Shown here in pieces: positions 25,728-34,841 of a stretch of 58,385 nucleotides of DNA; the stretch's first letter is position 1, and each line of letters begins with the position of its first letter. This DNA is from Euryarchaeota archaeon UBA130 (GTDB taxonomy: Archaea; Thermoplasmatota; Poseidoniia; Poseidoniales; Thalassarchaeaceae): positions 1-58,385 of the forward strand of contig DAVY01000011.1 in assembly GCA_002505775.1 (NCBI GenBank). Direction: 5' to 3'. The notes below the pieces were generated by a model that searched no databases, was not told where the DNA came from, and saw only the letters and a program-made list of their open reading frames with translations. A program made the position numbers and the translations under genes.

Positions 25728-26960
25728 ATGCCCGCAATGGATCGCCTTGAGCTCATGCCCGAGCCAGAGGACCCAAGGCTGCTGACTACAGTGGACCCCC
25801 ATGCTCCGGGATATCCCGGATCTGCTTACGGTGTGACAGACGAAGAAGCGCGCATGCTACGTTGGCCTCTCGACCCACTAAAGGAAGCTCTGTGGCCATG
25901 GGGGGCAGTCTTCTTCTCTATCGGGACCGTAGCACTACTTCTCTCATGGCCGTTCATTAACTCATATCTTACTCCAATATTACCAGATTCCGAATGGGCA
26001 TACGAAACCACCGGTATCAGAGAATTACAGGGTGAGGGTTTGTATGGATCAGGAGTATCTGTCTGCATCGTCGATACAGGAATAGACATCAGCCATCCCG
26101 ACTTCTCTGGGATAAATTTAGTTGGATTCAGGGATTTCATCGAAGAAGGGAATCAGGAAGTGAGGGATGTTGGAAGTGAATTCCATGGCACAATGATGGC
26201 GGGAATCATCGCCTCGAACGGCACCTTTGTGGGAGTTGCACCTGAAGCGTCCATATCGGTCGCACTAGCATTGGGTCCGGAGGGGACCTCTGGTCAGCAG
26301 GATAGAGTTTCTTTAGCCATCAGGTGGTGTAGGATCACTCAAGAGGCAGACATAATTAGTCTGAGTCTCGGTTCTGACCCGGGCCAAGGAATGGGAATGG
26401 AAACAGAGACTGTATCTGCCGTCCAAGAAGCATTAGATGCGGGAATTTTTGTCGTGGCCGCGGCAGGAAATACAGGCATTGAATCTGCAGACGTATCTGT
26501 CCCAGCCAACATTAGAGGTGTGATTGCCGTTGGTGCTGATAGAAGTTCTGGATTGACATGGGGGGACAGTGCTTCTGGATCGGAAACTGACCCATACACC
26601 GGACAGCCTAGAACGTATCCAGACCAAAAACCCGAAATTACTGCCCCAGGGGTAAATATTTTCTCAACAGCCTCAACTAGTCTAAATCCACCATATGCCT
26701 ACTCCTCGGGAACTAGCGACTCCACAGTTTTCGTCTCTGGAGCATTAGCTTTGTTACTTGAGAAATTTGGAGAGGATATTGCAGGGGATAATGACAAGAT
26801 TGACCCTGAAGAAATGGATTTGGTGAAGAGAGCATTGGCAAACTCAGCAGATAGGCCAGATTCATCGGAAGGAAATCATAGTTCGACTTCGGGATATGGT
26901 TCACTAAATGTCGTTGAATGGGCAAATCAGCTCTCAATTGAACTAAATTCCAATCTTTAA
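25728..26960 (+). CDS. Membrane-anchored subtilisin-like serine protease (S8)
   Basis: The frame opens at 25677 inside the end of aglB, but ATG 25728 is preferred: GGAGGG precedes it and a TTATTTA-like box lies about 28 bases upstream. Numbered from there, one N-terminal TM (about 59-77, GAVFFSIGTVALLLSWPFI) is followed by an outside S8 domain with D116 (VCIVDTGID), H153 (EFHGTMMAGI), the oxyanion N248 (AAAGN) and S330 (SSGTSDST). The usual SGTSMATP around the serine has become SGTSDSTV, and the prodomain is absent or replaced by the TM stalk. It probably cleaves surface or secreted proteins. Its position directly after aglB suggests co-expression. Catalytic residues are complete, so activity is likely, but the altered serine loop is odd. 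Confidence 0.88.
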   Translation: MPAMDRLELMPEPEDPRLLTTVDPHAPGYPGSAYGVTDEEARMLRWPLDPLKEALWPWGAVFFSIGTVALLLSWPFINSYLTPILPDSEWAYETTGIRELQGEGLYGSGVSVCIVDTGIDISHPDFSGINLVGFRDFIEEGNQEVRDVGSEFHGTMMAGIIASNGTFVGVAPEASISVALALGPEGTSGQQDRVSLAIRWCRITQEADIISLSLGSDPGQGMGMETETVSAVQEALDAGIFVVAAAGNTGIESADVSVPANIRGVIAVGADRSSGLTWGDSASGSETDPYTGQPRTYPDQKPEITAPGVNIFSTASTSLNPPYAYSSGTSDSTVFVSGALALLLEKFGEDIAGDNDKIDPEEMDLVKRALANSADRPDSSEGNHSSTSGYGSLNVVEWANQLSIELNSNL

Positions 26961-27004
26961 TCATGGATTTTCCAACGCCCGGTTAAAACGAAGATACCGA
27001 CTTG

Positions 27005-27010
27005 TTATAA
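27005..27010 (+). promoter_or_regulatory. TATA box of the 1409-aa beta-helix protein gene
   Basis: TTATAA within TTGTTATAATCC is centred 26 bases before ATG 27034, the classical archaeal spacing to a leaderless start. Confidence 0.6.
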
Positions 27011-27033
27011 TCCGCTTCCGATGCCCCCTTATC

Positions 27034-30000
27034 ATGGCCCGCAATAAGAGAACCAGCTCATCAATTCTGGTGATGCTGATGATGACTAGTATTTTCATTG
27101 CACTGGTTGGACCTGCTTCGACAGTGGCGGCTTCCAATGAGACCACATCAGGAACCATCTCCGGCGTTGAATATTGGCAGGGAACTCATGAACTCACTGG
27201 CGACGTTGTAATCTCATCTGGGGCCAAACTAATAATAGAGCCCAGTACCAATGTCATCTTTCCAAATGGTACGCATCTAGACGCCAGAGGAAGCATATGC
27301 ATCGGTCTTTCTTCATGCGGTGCCGGCAGTAATGCCAATTCAGCTCAGAGGATAACCTTTAGTTGGGAGGAGCCCGAAAACGAAAGTGCGGAGGGCGAAT
27401 GCAATGGAATATCACAGGGCCAGTACGAAATCACAATCACCGATCCATCTTGCTATGAAGGTCTGATAGTCAGAGATTCAATCGATCTTTCACAGTCTGG
27501 ATTGAGATTTCTAACAATTGATGGGGCTTGGGGGATTCCACATTTCGTAGATAATCAGAATGGTTTCAAGTATGCCGCATTAGTTCTTGACGGGGCAAGC
27601 CCGGTTCTGACGGAAATAGACTTCCAGGATATCGCTTCGAGCAGCGTCTTGACAACTGGCCTAGCGCAACCACAGTTCGTTGGCGGTGAGTACATCGTAG
27701 GAAATGATGAAGATAGTGGGGTCGATGGTCCTGCAGTTCAAATCTACAGCTCAGGCACTCCAATCACTCCATTGATTATGTCCTCCCCTGTGTTAATCGG
27801 TTCAGATAATGGATGTGGAAATAATGCTGGAGGGAAGCCCACTGTATGGGTCGAAGATGCCTTCATCGAAATAGATGACGCACAAATCCCAATCGGCGAT
27901 TACGGAATCTCACTAAGATATTCATCAGGTTCGATAACTAATTCAGATATCTCTGTAAATTGTAACGGCATTGACATCTACAGTCTGAAAAGTGTGGGCC
28001 AATTAGACTATCACAATACCATTACCGGAAACCAGATTACCACTGCACAGAGAACTCCAATAACTGTTTATGGAGGGGGGCATGCCTATATTTCCAACAA
28101 TGAATTGTCCGGGGCTGGAGAGGGCAGTGGAATAGCTGTTTTCTCTAGCTATGCTGAGATCATGGACAATGAAATCGGGCCCATAGGTGGATGGAACGGC
28201 CTCTGGATGTACGGATCATTCGATGTAATCGCAGAGAACAATACAATTTTCGATACTAACAGGGAGGCAATTATTGCAGGAGAGTATGGCAGTAACGCAC
28301 CTGCTCCAAGTGCAGCTAGGGCATTCCTAGCAAATAATACAATTTCAACCGAGCCAGCTACTTGCTCCAGCTCATTACACTTTGGCGGAGAGTTCACTTG
28401 TCCTGCAGTTTTTGCATACAGGTCAGGATTGACAATGTATGACAATGAAATCGATGCGGGTAGTTCAGATGGGATCAGATCAGTTGGTGCTCTATTGGAT
28501 ATCAGGAGAAATACCTGGGATGCTGCTGGAACAGGTGCCATTTTGAAACATTATGATTCTGGATATGCAGGGGATCAGCAGTACGGAACATTAGCCTTTT
28601 TCTCTGAAAATATCTGGAATGGAGTAGGCACCACATACAACATCACCAAGAGTGCCGTAACCGTACAATCAGAATCTATACCTTCTCCTCCAGAGGGGCA
28701 GTATCCCGTTGTCCTCTCGTGGCCAGATCAAGAGGCATGGCCATTGAACGGATTTCAAAATGGAATTATCCCAACCGAAGTCCAAGAGTGTTCTAACTGC
28801 GATAACCTTACACCCAGAAATTTCCCCCTGGCACTTTCTATGGATAACAACTCTACAGTTTTGACATTTGCAGGATTGTCAAATATCGACCGTTCATCCA
28901 TAGCAATTCAGACTCAGCCAACGCCTTACGCCGTGCAAGTTAGGAGGGCCGAATTAGTCAAGTTCCAAGCACTCGTAAATGGGGAAAGAGTGGAAGGAGC
29001 AAGTATTCTGGTAGAGGATGCTCTCGGAAACGACCTTTACGATATCGAAACAATGTCCGATGGATACACTCCATGGTTCGCTTTACCTTCAGACTTCCAT
29101 CTAGATTTCAGGGGTCTCGGAGGGGGAAATAACCCAGATGGTTTTGCGGATGATGAATATGAGGATTCATGTTCAGATGGGATTGATAACGATGGCGATC
29201 TCCTCTTAGATAGCGATGACGACGATTGCGATCATTCGGCTGGGACCAGGGAACTTTCCCTGTATCGGTACACTGCATACAAGTTCGGATTTGGATTGGA
29301 CAGTGGCGAATTCACGTTAGACGACACATCTTATCAGGGAACTGCTAATTTAGTCAATTTAGCACCATCACTGTCCATCACGCAGGACCAAGGACACTCC
29401 TTCAGAAAGGTGGTCAACATAACAGGAAACGCCCATGATGGAATCCTATCCTCATTCTATCCAAACGATGAAAGTGCACAATGGGATCAGAAGGGGTATG
29501 TCCATTCAATAGAGGTGAGGGACCCATTTACCAGTGACTGGTCAGAAGCCAACATGGCCATTGACTCCTCAGGGTCTTCCTATGGTGAGGTTACCAGAGA
29601 TAACCACCCATTCAAGGACTGGTACTACGAATTAGACATGTCACAAATGGCGGAAGGAGACTATGTTTTCCAGTTCCGCGCCTTTGATGGTATTGACTAC
29701 AGCCCCATTTCAATGATTTCAGTAAAACTGAATTCGCAAGCACCTACAGTTTCTGTGAGCTCCCCAAGTCCGCTTTCCACACACTCAGATGGAACTGTCA
29801 CGTTTGAAGGAGCGGCGTATGATTACTATGGTTGCCCTTCTCAATGCGGAAAGGATATTTCCGAAATATATTTCCAAATCGAGGGCCCAAATTTCCAAGT
29901 TGTTACTCCAGTCTCAGGCGGTACATCCTGGACATGGACATGGGATTTCAGTGGACAGCCAAGGATCGTTGCTGATTACACATTCAAGATTTGGGCCTCT

Positions 30001-31263
30001 GACTCAGATTTCTGTAATGGGATAATCGACGAGTGCTCTCCAGCAGAACTCACGCTAACAATCGATAATTCAAACAGTGCCCCGTTTATCAGTATATCAT
30101 CCCCAAAGGAATCAGATAGGATGCCAGTTTCAGAGGAATCAACATTCTCTGGTGTTGCAAGGGATAATGATAACGACGTCACCCGAGTGGATATTGAGGT
30201 ATTGGACACTGCTAACGGCATGATTCAGGTTCACTCAGAATCAGTCACCGAGTTCGATTCCAATGGTGAATTCATTTCAACTTGGGATTCAAGGGCTTTG
30301 AGGCATAACTCAGAATATCAGATTAGAATGAGGTCATATGACGGATTTGACTACAGTGAATGGAAAACAGTCAATATAATCGCCGATAACCCTCCGGACG
30401 CAGGAAACAATCAGCCTATTTTCGATCAAACAGAATGGCCCGAAGAAGTAGTCCTATACTGCGAAATAGACTCCCAATCAGCAGATAGATGCACAAGCTT
30501 TGAGATAGACCTTCTGAATTTCTTTGCCGATCCAGATCCAAATCAGGAACTACTTCTGTCTGTGTATGATAGTGAAGATACCGACTCTGATGACCAACAC
30601 CCTGTCGTGATTACCATATCCGCCGACGGAAAAGCAAGATACAACCCAACATCGATGTCATTCTTCGATGCAGATATATCTGGATGGTCACTCAATGATG
30701 TTGTCTTTGTAGCATCGGATCAATTTAGCTCAAAGGCCAACTCTATCCCGATGAGTATTCAGGTAGTCGGAATAGAATTCGTGGTTGATGCCCCGGAGGA
30801 TTCCAGGATATCAGAAGATGAGACTGCTATTTTCACTGGAGTTGGACTACCAGGAAGGACTGTTACCGCCACAATAGGGGGAACCCCTGTGAATAGCACC
30901 GTAGTATCAGAAGACTCAACATGGTCAATCGGGATCCCTGCATCGAGAATTTCAGGTTCTGCGACCCCTCAGTTCAAGTACGGAGGTATGGACTATGACG
31001 GGTCTAAGATTACAGTCAGTGATACTACTTCTGGAGGCCTCTCGATGTTCGTAATAATTGCGATAGTTCTCATTGTTGCTATCGGAGCTTTCGCCTACTT
31101 CTTTATCGAGTTCGAAGATGAAGCCGAGGAAGTTCACAACTACAATAAGAATGAGAGACCAGATAATGGAGAAGGCAGATTTGTCAAAGACGATGATCAC
31201 CCAGGTTGGCTGTGGGACAATGAAAAAGAGGAATGGGTCCCCGAGGGCGAGAATAATCAATGA
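27034..31263 (+). CDS. Large beta-helix/Ig-like surface protein with cytoplasmic tail
   Basis: The 1409-aa protein has a signal peptide (SSILVMLMMTSIFIALVGPASTVAA), then a parallel beta-helix from about 45 to 560 (DVVISSGAKLIIEPSTNVIF, GHAYISNNELSG, YAEIMDNEIG, FDVIAENNTIFDTN), the fold of pectin lyase-like proteins. A Ca-binding Asp cluster (SDGIDNDGDLLLDSDDDDCD split by Gly/Asn) at about 715-735 leads to several Ig/PKD-like domains (about 770-1330, e.g. SVSSPSPLSTHSDGTVTFEG, FISISSPKESD, TAIFTGVGLPGRTV). A TM (MFVIIAIVLIVAIGAFAYFF) near 1340 is followed by a roughly 65-aa cytoplasmic tail with HPGWLWDNEKEEWVPE. It may bind or degrade polysaccharide, but no catalytic residues can be assigned; an adhesin or structural role is equally possible. 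Confidence 0.85.
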   Translation: MARNKRTSSSILVMLMMTSIFIALVGPASTVAASNETTSGTISGVEYWQGTHELTGDVVISSGAKLIIEPSTNVIFPNGTHLDARGSICIGLSSCGAGSNANSAQRITFSWEEPENESAEGECNGISQGQYEITITDPSCYEGLIVRDSIDLSQSGLRFLTIDGAWGIPHFVDNQNGFKYAALVLDGASPVLTEIDFQDIASSSVLTTGLAQPQFVGGEYIVGNDEDSGVDGPAVQIYSSGTPITPLIMSSPVLIGSDNGCGNNAGGKPTVWVEDAFIEIDDAQIPIGDYGISLRYSSGSITNSDISVNCNGIDIYSLKSVGQLDYHNTITGNQITTAQRTPITVYGGGHAYISNNELSGAGEGSGIAVFSSYAEIMDNEIGPIGGWNGLWMYGSFDVIAENNTIFDTNREAIIAGEYGSNAPAPSAARAFLANNTISTEPATCSSSLHFGGEFTCPAVFAYRSGLTMYDNEIDAGSSDGIRSVGALLDIRRNTWDAAGTGAILKHYDSGYAGDQQYGTLAFFSENIWNGVGTTYNITKSAVTVQSESIPSPPEGQYPVVLSWPDQEAWPLNGFQNGIIPTEVQECSNCDNLTPRNFPLALSMDNNSTVLTFAGLSNIDRSSIAIQTQPTPYAVQVRRAELVKFQALVNGERVEGASILVEDALGNDLYDIETMSDGYTPWFALPSDFHLDFRGLGGGNNPDGFADDEYEDSCSDGIDNDGDLLLDSDDDDCDHSAGTRELSLYRYTAYKFGFGLDSGEFTLDDTSYQGTANLVNLAPSLSITQDQGHSFRKVVNITGNAHDGILSSFYPNDESAQWDQKGYVHSIEVRDPFTSDWSEANMAIDSSGSSYGEVTRDNHPFKDWYYELDMSQMAEGDYVFQFRAFDGIDYSPISMISVKLNSQAPTVSVSSPSPLSTHSDGTVTFEGAAYDYYGCPSQCGKDISEIYFQIEGPNFQVVTPVSGGTSWTWTWDFSGQPRIVADYTFKIWASDSDFCNGIIDECSPAELTLTIDNSNSAPFISISSPKESDRMPVSEESTFSGVARDNDNDVTRVDIEVLDTANGMIQVHSESVTEFDSNGEFISTWDSRALRHNSEYQIRMRSYDGFDYSEWKTVNIIADNPPDAGNNQPIFDQTEWPEEVVLYCEIDSQSADRCTSFEIDLLNFFADPDPNQELLLSVYDSEDTDSDDQHPVVITISADGKARYNPTSMSFFDADISGWSLNDVVFVASDQFSSKANSIPMSIQVVGIEFVVDAPEDSRISEDETAIFTGVGLPGRTVTATIGGTPVNSTVVSEDSTWSIGIPASRISGSATPQFKYGGMDYDGSKITVSDTTSGGLSMFVIIAIVLIVAIGAFAYFFIEFEDEAEEVHNYNKNERPDNGEGRFVKDDDHPGWLWDNEKEEWVPEGENNQ

Positions 31264-31322
31264 ATCAATCAACGCTCTATCTTCACGAACATTCTTGAAT
31301 AGATGTTGCCGCTAATACACCC

Positions 31323-33851
31323 ATGGCTGTTACCCCTATCCCAAAGCCGGGGGTCCAAGAGAGGATTCTACTGCACCTCAGGGACTACGTTGATCATGCC
31401 GAAAAAGTCGAAGTCCCGTTCGCTCTTTCCCAAATGGGAATCGCAAATGCAGTATCTATCGCTAGATCGAATGTCCCACGCGCTATCTCAGGCCTAAGGG
31501 ACCAAGGTTACTTGGTAGAAAAGCAAGCCCACGTTACAGGTGTTTCAAGGAAGAGAAAGGCGTATTTTCTCACTGACGAGGGGGCAAAGTTAGCTGATGA
31601 TATTTGGTCCAAAGTTGGAAAGCAAAATGTGAGGGTAATCGGAAAGGATGGAAGAGCGTCCAACATGGAACTTGCGGAAGCCCTGGAAAATACCGATCTT
31701 CCATTAAGGCATGTTGATGTCATTAGATACCTAGACGACACCGGGACGATAGACTTGTCAGTCCTTTCAGCAGATTTGATTGAGCGAGATCTATCGAAGC
31801 ATATCGAGAAGCAATTAGTAACCTCGCTTAGCGACCTACCCAGAAATAGGAGGTTCTATGGCAGGGAATTAGAGCTGGAGAACATGGTAAATCTGCTGGA
31901 GCATCAGTCCGGCTCGATATTAGTTCCCGGAATCGCTGGAATCGGAAAAACTTCACTTTCGGCCAAACTGATTGAAAGCTTCACACACAGGAGGAACCTA
32001 CTCTATCACCGTTGTCAGGATTGGGAGGGCTCAAGGGCCTTTCTTGAAGCGATGGCAGAATGGCTATCTGCTATGGGAAGCGATGATCTGTCAGACTATC
32101 TCGCGTCTTCTCCCGTACCACAGCCCCAGATGGCTGTGAACCTAATGTCAGAAGCCCTGAGTACATCCCCGGCCTTGGTCGTAATTGATGATCTCCACAA
32201 AGTCGGTGATGAAACGCTAATTTCAGTACTCAGGGGACTTGCGTTGAAGATTCCAGAACTGGAAAATGTCGGTTTGGTAATGTTCTCGAGATCTTTTAGG
32301 ATGGTCGTTCCAGAATCTGATACTTCTGGGAGGATAGTCACACTTGTAATGCCTCTGGATGGTCTTGATCAGGAAGCAAGTAGGAAAATCCTAACCACAA
32401 TGAAAGACTTAGATATGCCTCAGTTTTTGCACATTCACAACCTTTCAAGGGGCCATCCATTGGTACTTGAGCTAATTAACAGAGGAAGTGTTGGAGGAAC
32501 ATTCCATGAGACTTTGGAAGCCTTCGTTGAGAAGGAGATTTTCAGCAGATTATCGGGTGCTGAAAAAAGATTATTGGGAGCAATTGCGGTATTCCGGGAG
32601 CCTATGCCATTGGAGGCAATTTCAGGAATGGAAATGGAAACCGATCTCCTAGATGATTTGGTCGAGAAAGGACTTGCCAGACAGGCGGATAGTGAGAATT
32701 ACGATGTCCACGATTTGGTTAGGGAATTCCTAACAAGATCGATGGAGGATTCATTGAGCCAATCCTTGCACGCCAACGCCGCTGAATGGTACAGAGTCAG
32801 GAAAGGAAATCCTTCGGAGAGTATTGAATACATCCACCATCTCCATATGTCAGGAGACACAGAGGGGCTTGCAGAGGCACTATCCGAGGAGGGCCATTCC
32901 TTGGTCAAGGCTGGACACATAGAACTTCTTGGAATCCTTAGAGTACTCGAAGCCAGTTTATTCGGGCCGAGGACACGTTTCGTTATCCACGAGCTGACAG
33001 GGGATATCCTGTCTATCCAGGGCAGATGGGACGAAGCAGAGGAGCAATATGATCATGCCCTCCCTATTGCTGTTAAGCACAAACTTATGACTCCCTTGGC
33101 TAGAATTTACTCATCACGAGCAGATTTGGCAGTAAAGAAAGGGGAGATGGATAATGCATTATCCCTTCACAAGAAAGCATTGGAGATGCAAATCAAACTC
33201 AGGGATGCACAAGGAGCAGCCAGATCTTACAATAACATGGGATATATCTTCAGGCGCCAGCGAGATAACAAGAGGGCAATAGAGGTATATGGAAACGTCG
33301 AGGAATTATTAGAATCCGAGGACTCATCTGACCTGACTGAGGCCAGAATTAGACTAGCTTCAGCTTTCCTAGAAATGGGGGAGTTGGATAGGGCAAGGGA
33401 CCATGCAATGAAAGCCCATGATGAAACCGCAGAAAATAATCAAGAGAAACTTCACGCTAGGTCGAGAGCTGTCCTTGGTAGATACTATGCTAGAATAAAG
33501 GATAATGATCTAGCAATGCACCACTACACCGGAGCATTAGAGATCCTCTCAGACCAATCCGACCCTAGAAGTGCCGTGGAGGTTGAGATTCTTCTTGGCC
33601 AGGTTCTTAGTGACGCAGGCAGTACTGAAGAAGCAGCACAACACTATCTGGACGCATTATCAATCGCCGAGGCAAACGATTTCCGAATGATGCAGGGAGA
33701 AATCCTATCTCGTCTTGGAGAGGTTGAAAGCAACCGCTCACAGAGGATGGATTACTTGCAAAGGTCGCTCGTTGTTTTCAGAGAATTGGGTGCCGTGGAC
33801 AGAATGCGAGAGGTACAAAATTCTGTGCACAGAGTTGTGATGGGACATTAG
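31323..33851 (+). CDS. STAND-type regulator: winged HTH, NTPase, TPR repeats
   Basis: The 842-aa protein starts with a winged-helix domain (about 10-95: VQERILLHLRDY, IARSNVPRAISGLRDQGYL, RKRKAYFLTDEG), followed by an ATPase beginning at RRFYGRELELENM, with Walker A GIAGIGKT (203-210) and Walker B VVIDD (286-290). A second small winged-helix-like segment (about 425-475) leads to about eight TPR-like helix pairs to the C-terminus (ARIYSSRADLAVKKGEM, AARSYNNMGYIFRRQRD, HYTGALEILSDQ). This is the build of MalT/AfsR-like STAND regulators, in which a ligand sensed by the repeats drives ATP-dependent assembly on DNA. The target is not known; its place at the end of the 16-34 kb surface block makes those genes candidates. 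It is soluble, with no TM. Confidence 0.88.
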   Translation: MAVTPIPKPGVQERILLHLRDYVDHAEKVEVPFALSQMGIANAVSIARSNVPRAISGLRDQGYLVEKQAHVTGVSRKRKAYFLTDEGAKLADDIWSKVGKQNVRVIGKDGRASNMELAEALENTDLPLRHVDVIRYLDDTGTIDLSVLSADLIERDLSKHIEKQLVTSLSDLPRNRRFYGRELELENMVNLLEHQSGSILVPGIAGIGKTSLSAKLIESFTHRRNLLYHRCQDWEGSRAFLEAMAEWLSAMGSDDLSDYLASSPVPQPQMAVNLMSEALSTSPALVVIDDLHKVGDETLISVLRGLALKIPELENVGLVMFSRSFRMVVPESDTSGRIVTLVMPLDGLDQEASRKILTTMKDLDMPQFLHIHNLSRGHPLVLELINRGSVGGTFHETLEAFVEKEIFSRLSGAEKRLLGAIAVFREPMPLEAISGMEMETDLLDDLVEKGLARQADSENYDVHDLVREFLTRSMEDSLSQSLHANAAEWYRVRKGNPSESIEYIHHLHMSGDTEGLAEALSEEGHSLVKAGHIELLGILRVLEASLFGPRTRFVIHELTGDILSIQGRWDEAEEQYDHALPIAVKHKLMTPLARIYSSRADLAVKKGEMDNALSLHKKALEMQIKLRDAQGAARSYNNMGYIFRRQRDNKRAIEVYGNVEELLESEDSSDLTEARIRLASAFLEMGELDRARDHAMKAHDETAENNQEKLHARSRAVLGRYYARIKDNDLAMHHYTGALEILSDQSDPRSAVEVEILLGQVLSDAGSTEEAAQHYLDALSIAEANDFRMMQGEILSRLGEVESNRSQRMDYLQRSLVVFRELGAVDRMREVQNSVHRVVMGH

Positions 33852-34649
33852 TCATGCAACTATCCTTTCGGGATTACTCTGTCCAATCCAATTACTGAAA
33901 TCTGGACCTTCTTGTTTGGATATACTCAGACTTCCATCAAATGAGTCGCAGATTCCCATGAGTACTTCACTTTCCGCAATATGAGGTAGATTATTACTCT
34001 CAGAAAGATGGCAGAGAACTATGCTATGCAGTTCTGGATGGACGATCTCTTGGAGTGCTTTGGCAGTTTGATAATTTGAGAGATGCCCTCCTCTGCCAGA
34101 AACCCTCCTTTTCAGAGAGTCAGGATATCCACCTCTCATAAGCCTATCATGGTCATAGTTTGCCTCAATAGAAATATGATTACAATTTTTGAGATGAGAA
34201 ATTAACTCAGCGGTTACCTCTCCCAGATCTGTAACGACTGCGGCCCTCTTCCCATTACTGTCACATGCTATGACCGCTACATTCTCCGCATCATCATGTG
34301 GCACTGGGACCGTGAGTAAGCTGATATCAACGCCCGCGTCAATTCTTTCTAGCTCTGAGAAAATTTTCAGCCTTGCTGTGCCCTCCCATTCTAATCTTCT
34401 TGCAGTCTCAGCATTACTGATTAGATTGCAACCCCACTTCTTAGACGCCCTCAATGCCGACTTGGAGTGGTCAGAGTGGTGATGTGTAACTAAGATAGTA
34501 TCAATCTCCTTCGGATCAACGTTCAACCTTTGCAATTTAGACTCGGTTTTTTTTAGAGAAAAGCCACAGTCGATTAATACATTGGACTCTGGAGTGGAGA
34601 GTAGGACAGAGTTGCCCCTGCTTCCACTCCCCAGATGCGTTATCTCCAT
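33852..34649 (-). CDS. MBL-fold metallohydrolase, YycJ/WalJ-like
   Basis: I set the start at ATG 34649 (MEITHLGSGSRGNS), since the family begins with this first strand; an in-frame ATG at 34664 adds five residues. The 265-aa protein has the metal motif HHHSDH (H56, H58, D60, H61), a PHDDAENV region with the next His, VTDLGEVT with the bridging Asp, GHLSN, and a late CHLSESNN. This GSGSRGNS variant is typical of the YycJ/VicX branch of beta-lactamase-fold proteins, thought to act as 5'-exonucleases or phosphodiesterases in DNA repair in bacteria. The substrate here is unproven. The stop codon touches that of the STAND gene with no spacer. Confidence 0.9.
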   Translation of the reverse strand: MEITHLGSGSRGNSVLLSTPESNVLIDCGFSLKKTESKLQRLNVDPKEIDTILVTHHHSDHSKSALRASKKWGCNLISNAETARRLEWEGTARLKIFSELERIDAGVDISLLTVPVPHDDAENVAVIACDSNGKRAAVVTDLGEVTAELISHLKNCNHISIEANYDHDRLMRGGYPDSLKRRVSGRGGHLSNYQTAKALQEIVHPELHSIVLCHLSESNNLPHIAESEVLMGICDSFDGSLSISKQEGPDFSNWIGQSNPERIVA

Positions 34650-34664
34650 ACTCACGAATATCAT

Positions 34665-34841
34665 AGGCGCGCGTGAGCCGACGACCTTTGAACAAATCCT
34701 ATGATTATATTTTTTGAAGCCTATTTTTGGACATTTTCGCTATCTCCACACACACTTCATTTGGATATATGTCCGAACGACGCTCCATCACCATCATAAG
34801 TCAGTCGAGGACGTTGATGGTCACTTAGCTGGGGGCATTCC
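34665..34841. promoter_or_regulatory. Divergent intergenic region with inverted repeats
   Basis: This 177-base gap separates the MBL gene from the 1912-aa surface protein gene. It holds a near-palindrome GGATATATGTCC (34763-34774), a TATA-like candidate, and an inverted repeat ACCATCA (34790-34796) / TGATGGT (34815-34821) in the expected leader. A T-rich stretch (ATTATATTTTTTG, about 34702-34714) may serve the minus-strand gene. The 12-mer TATATGTCCGAA (34766-34777) recurs upstream of the surface protein gene that starts at 47145. No short gene is visible. Confidence 0.4.
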
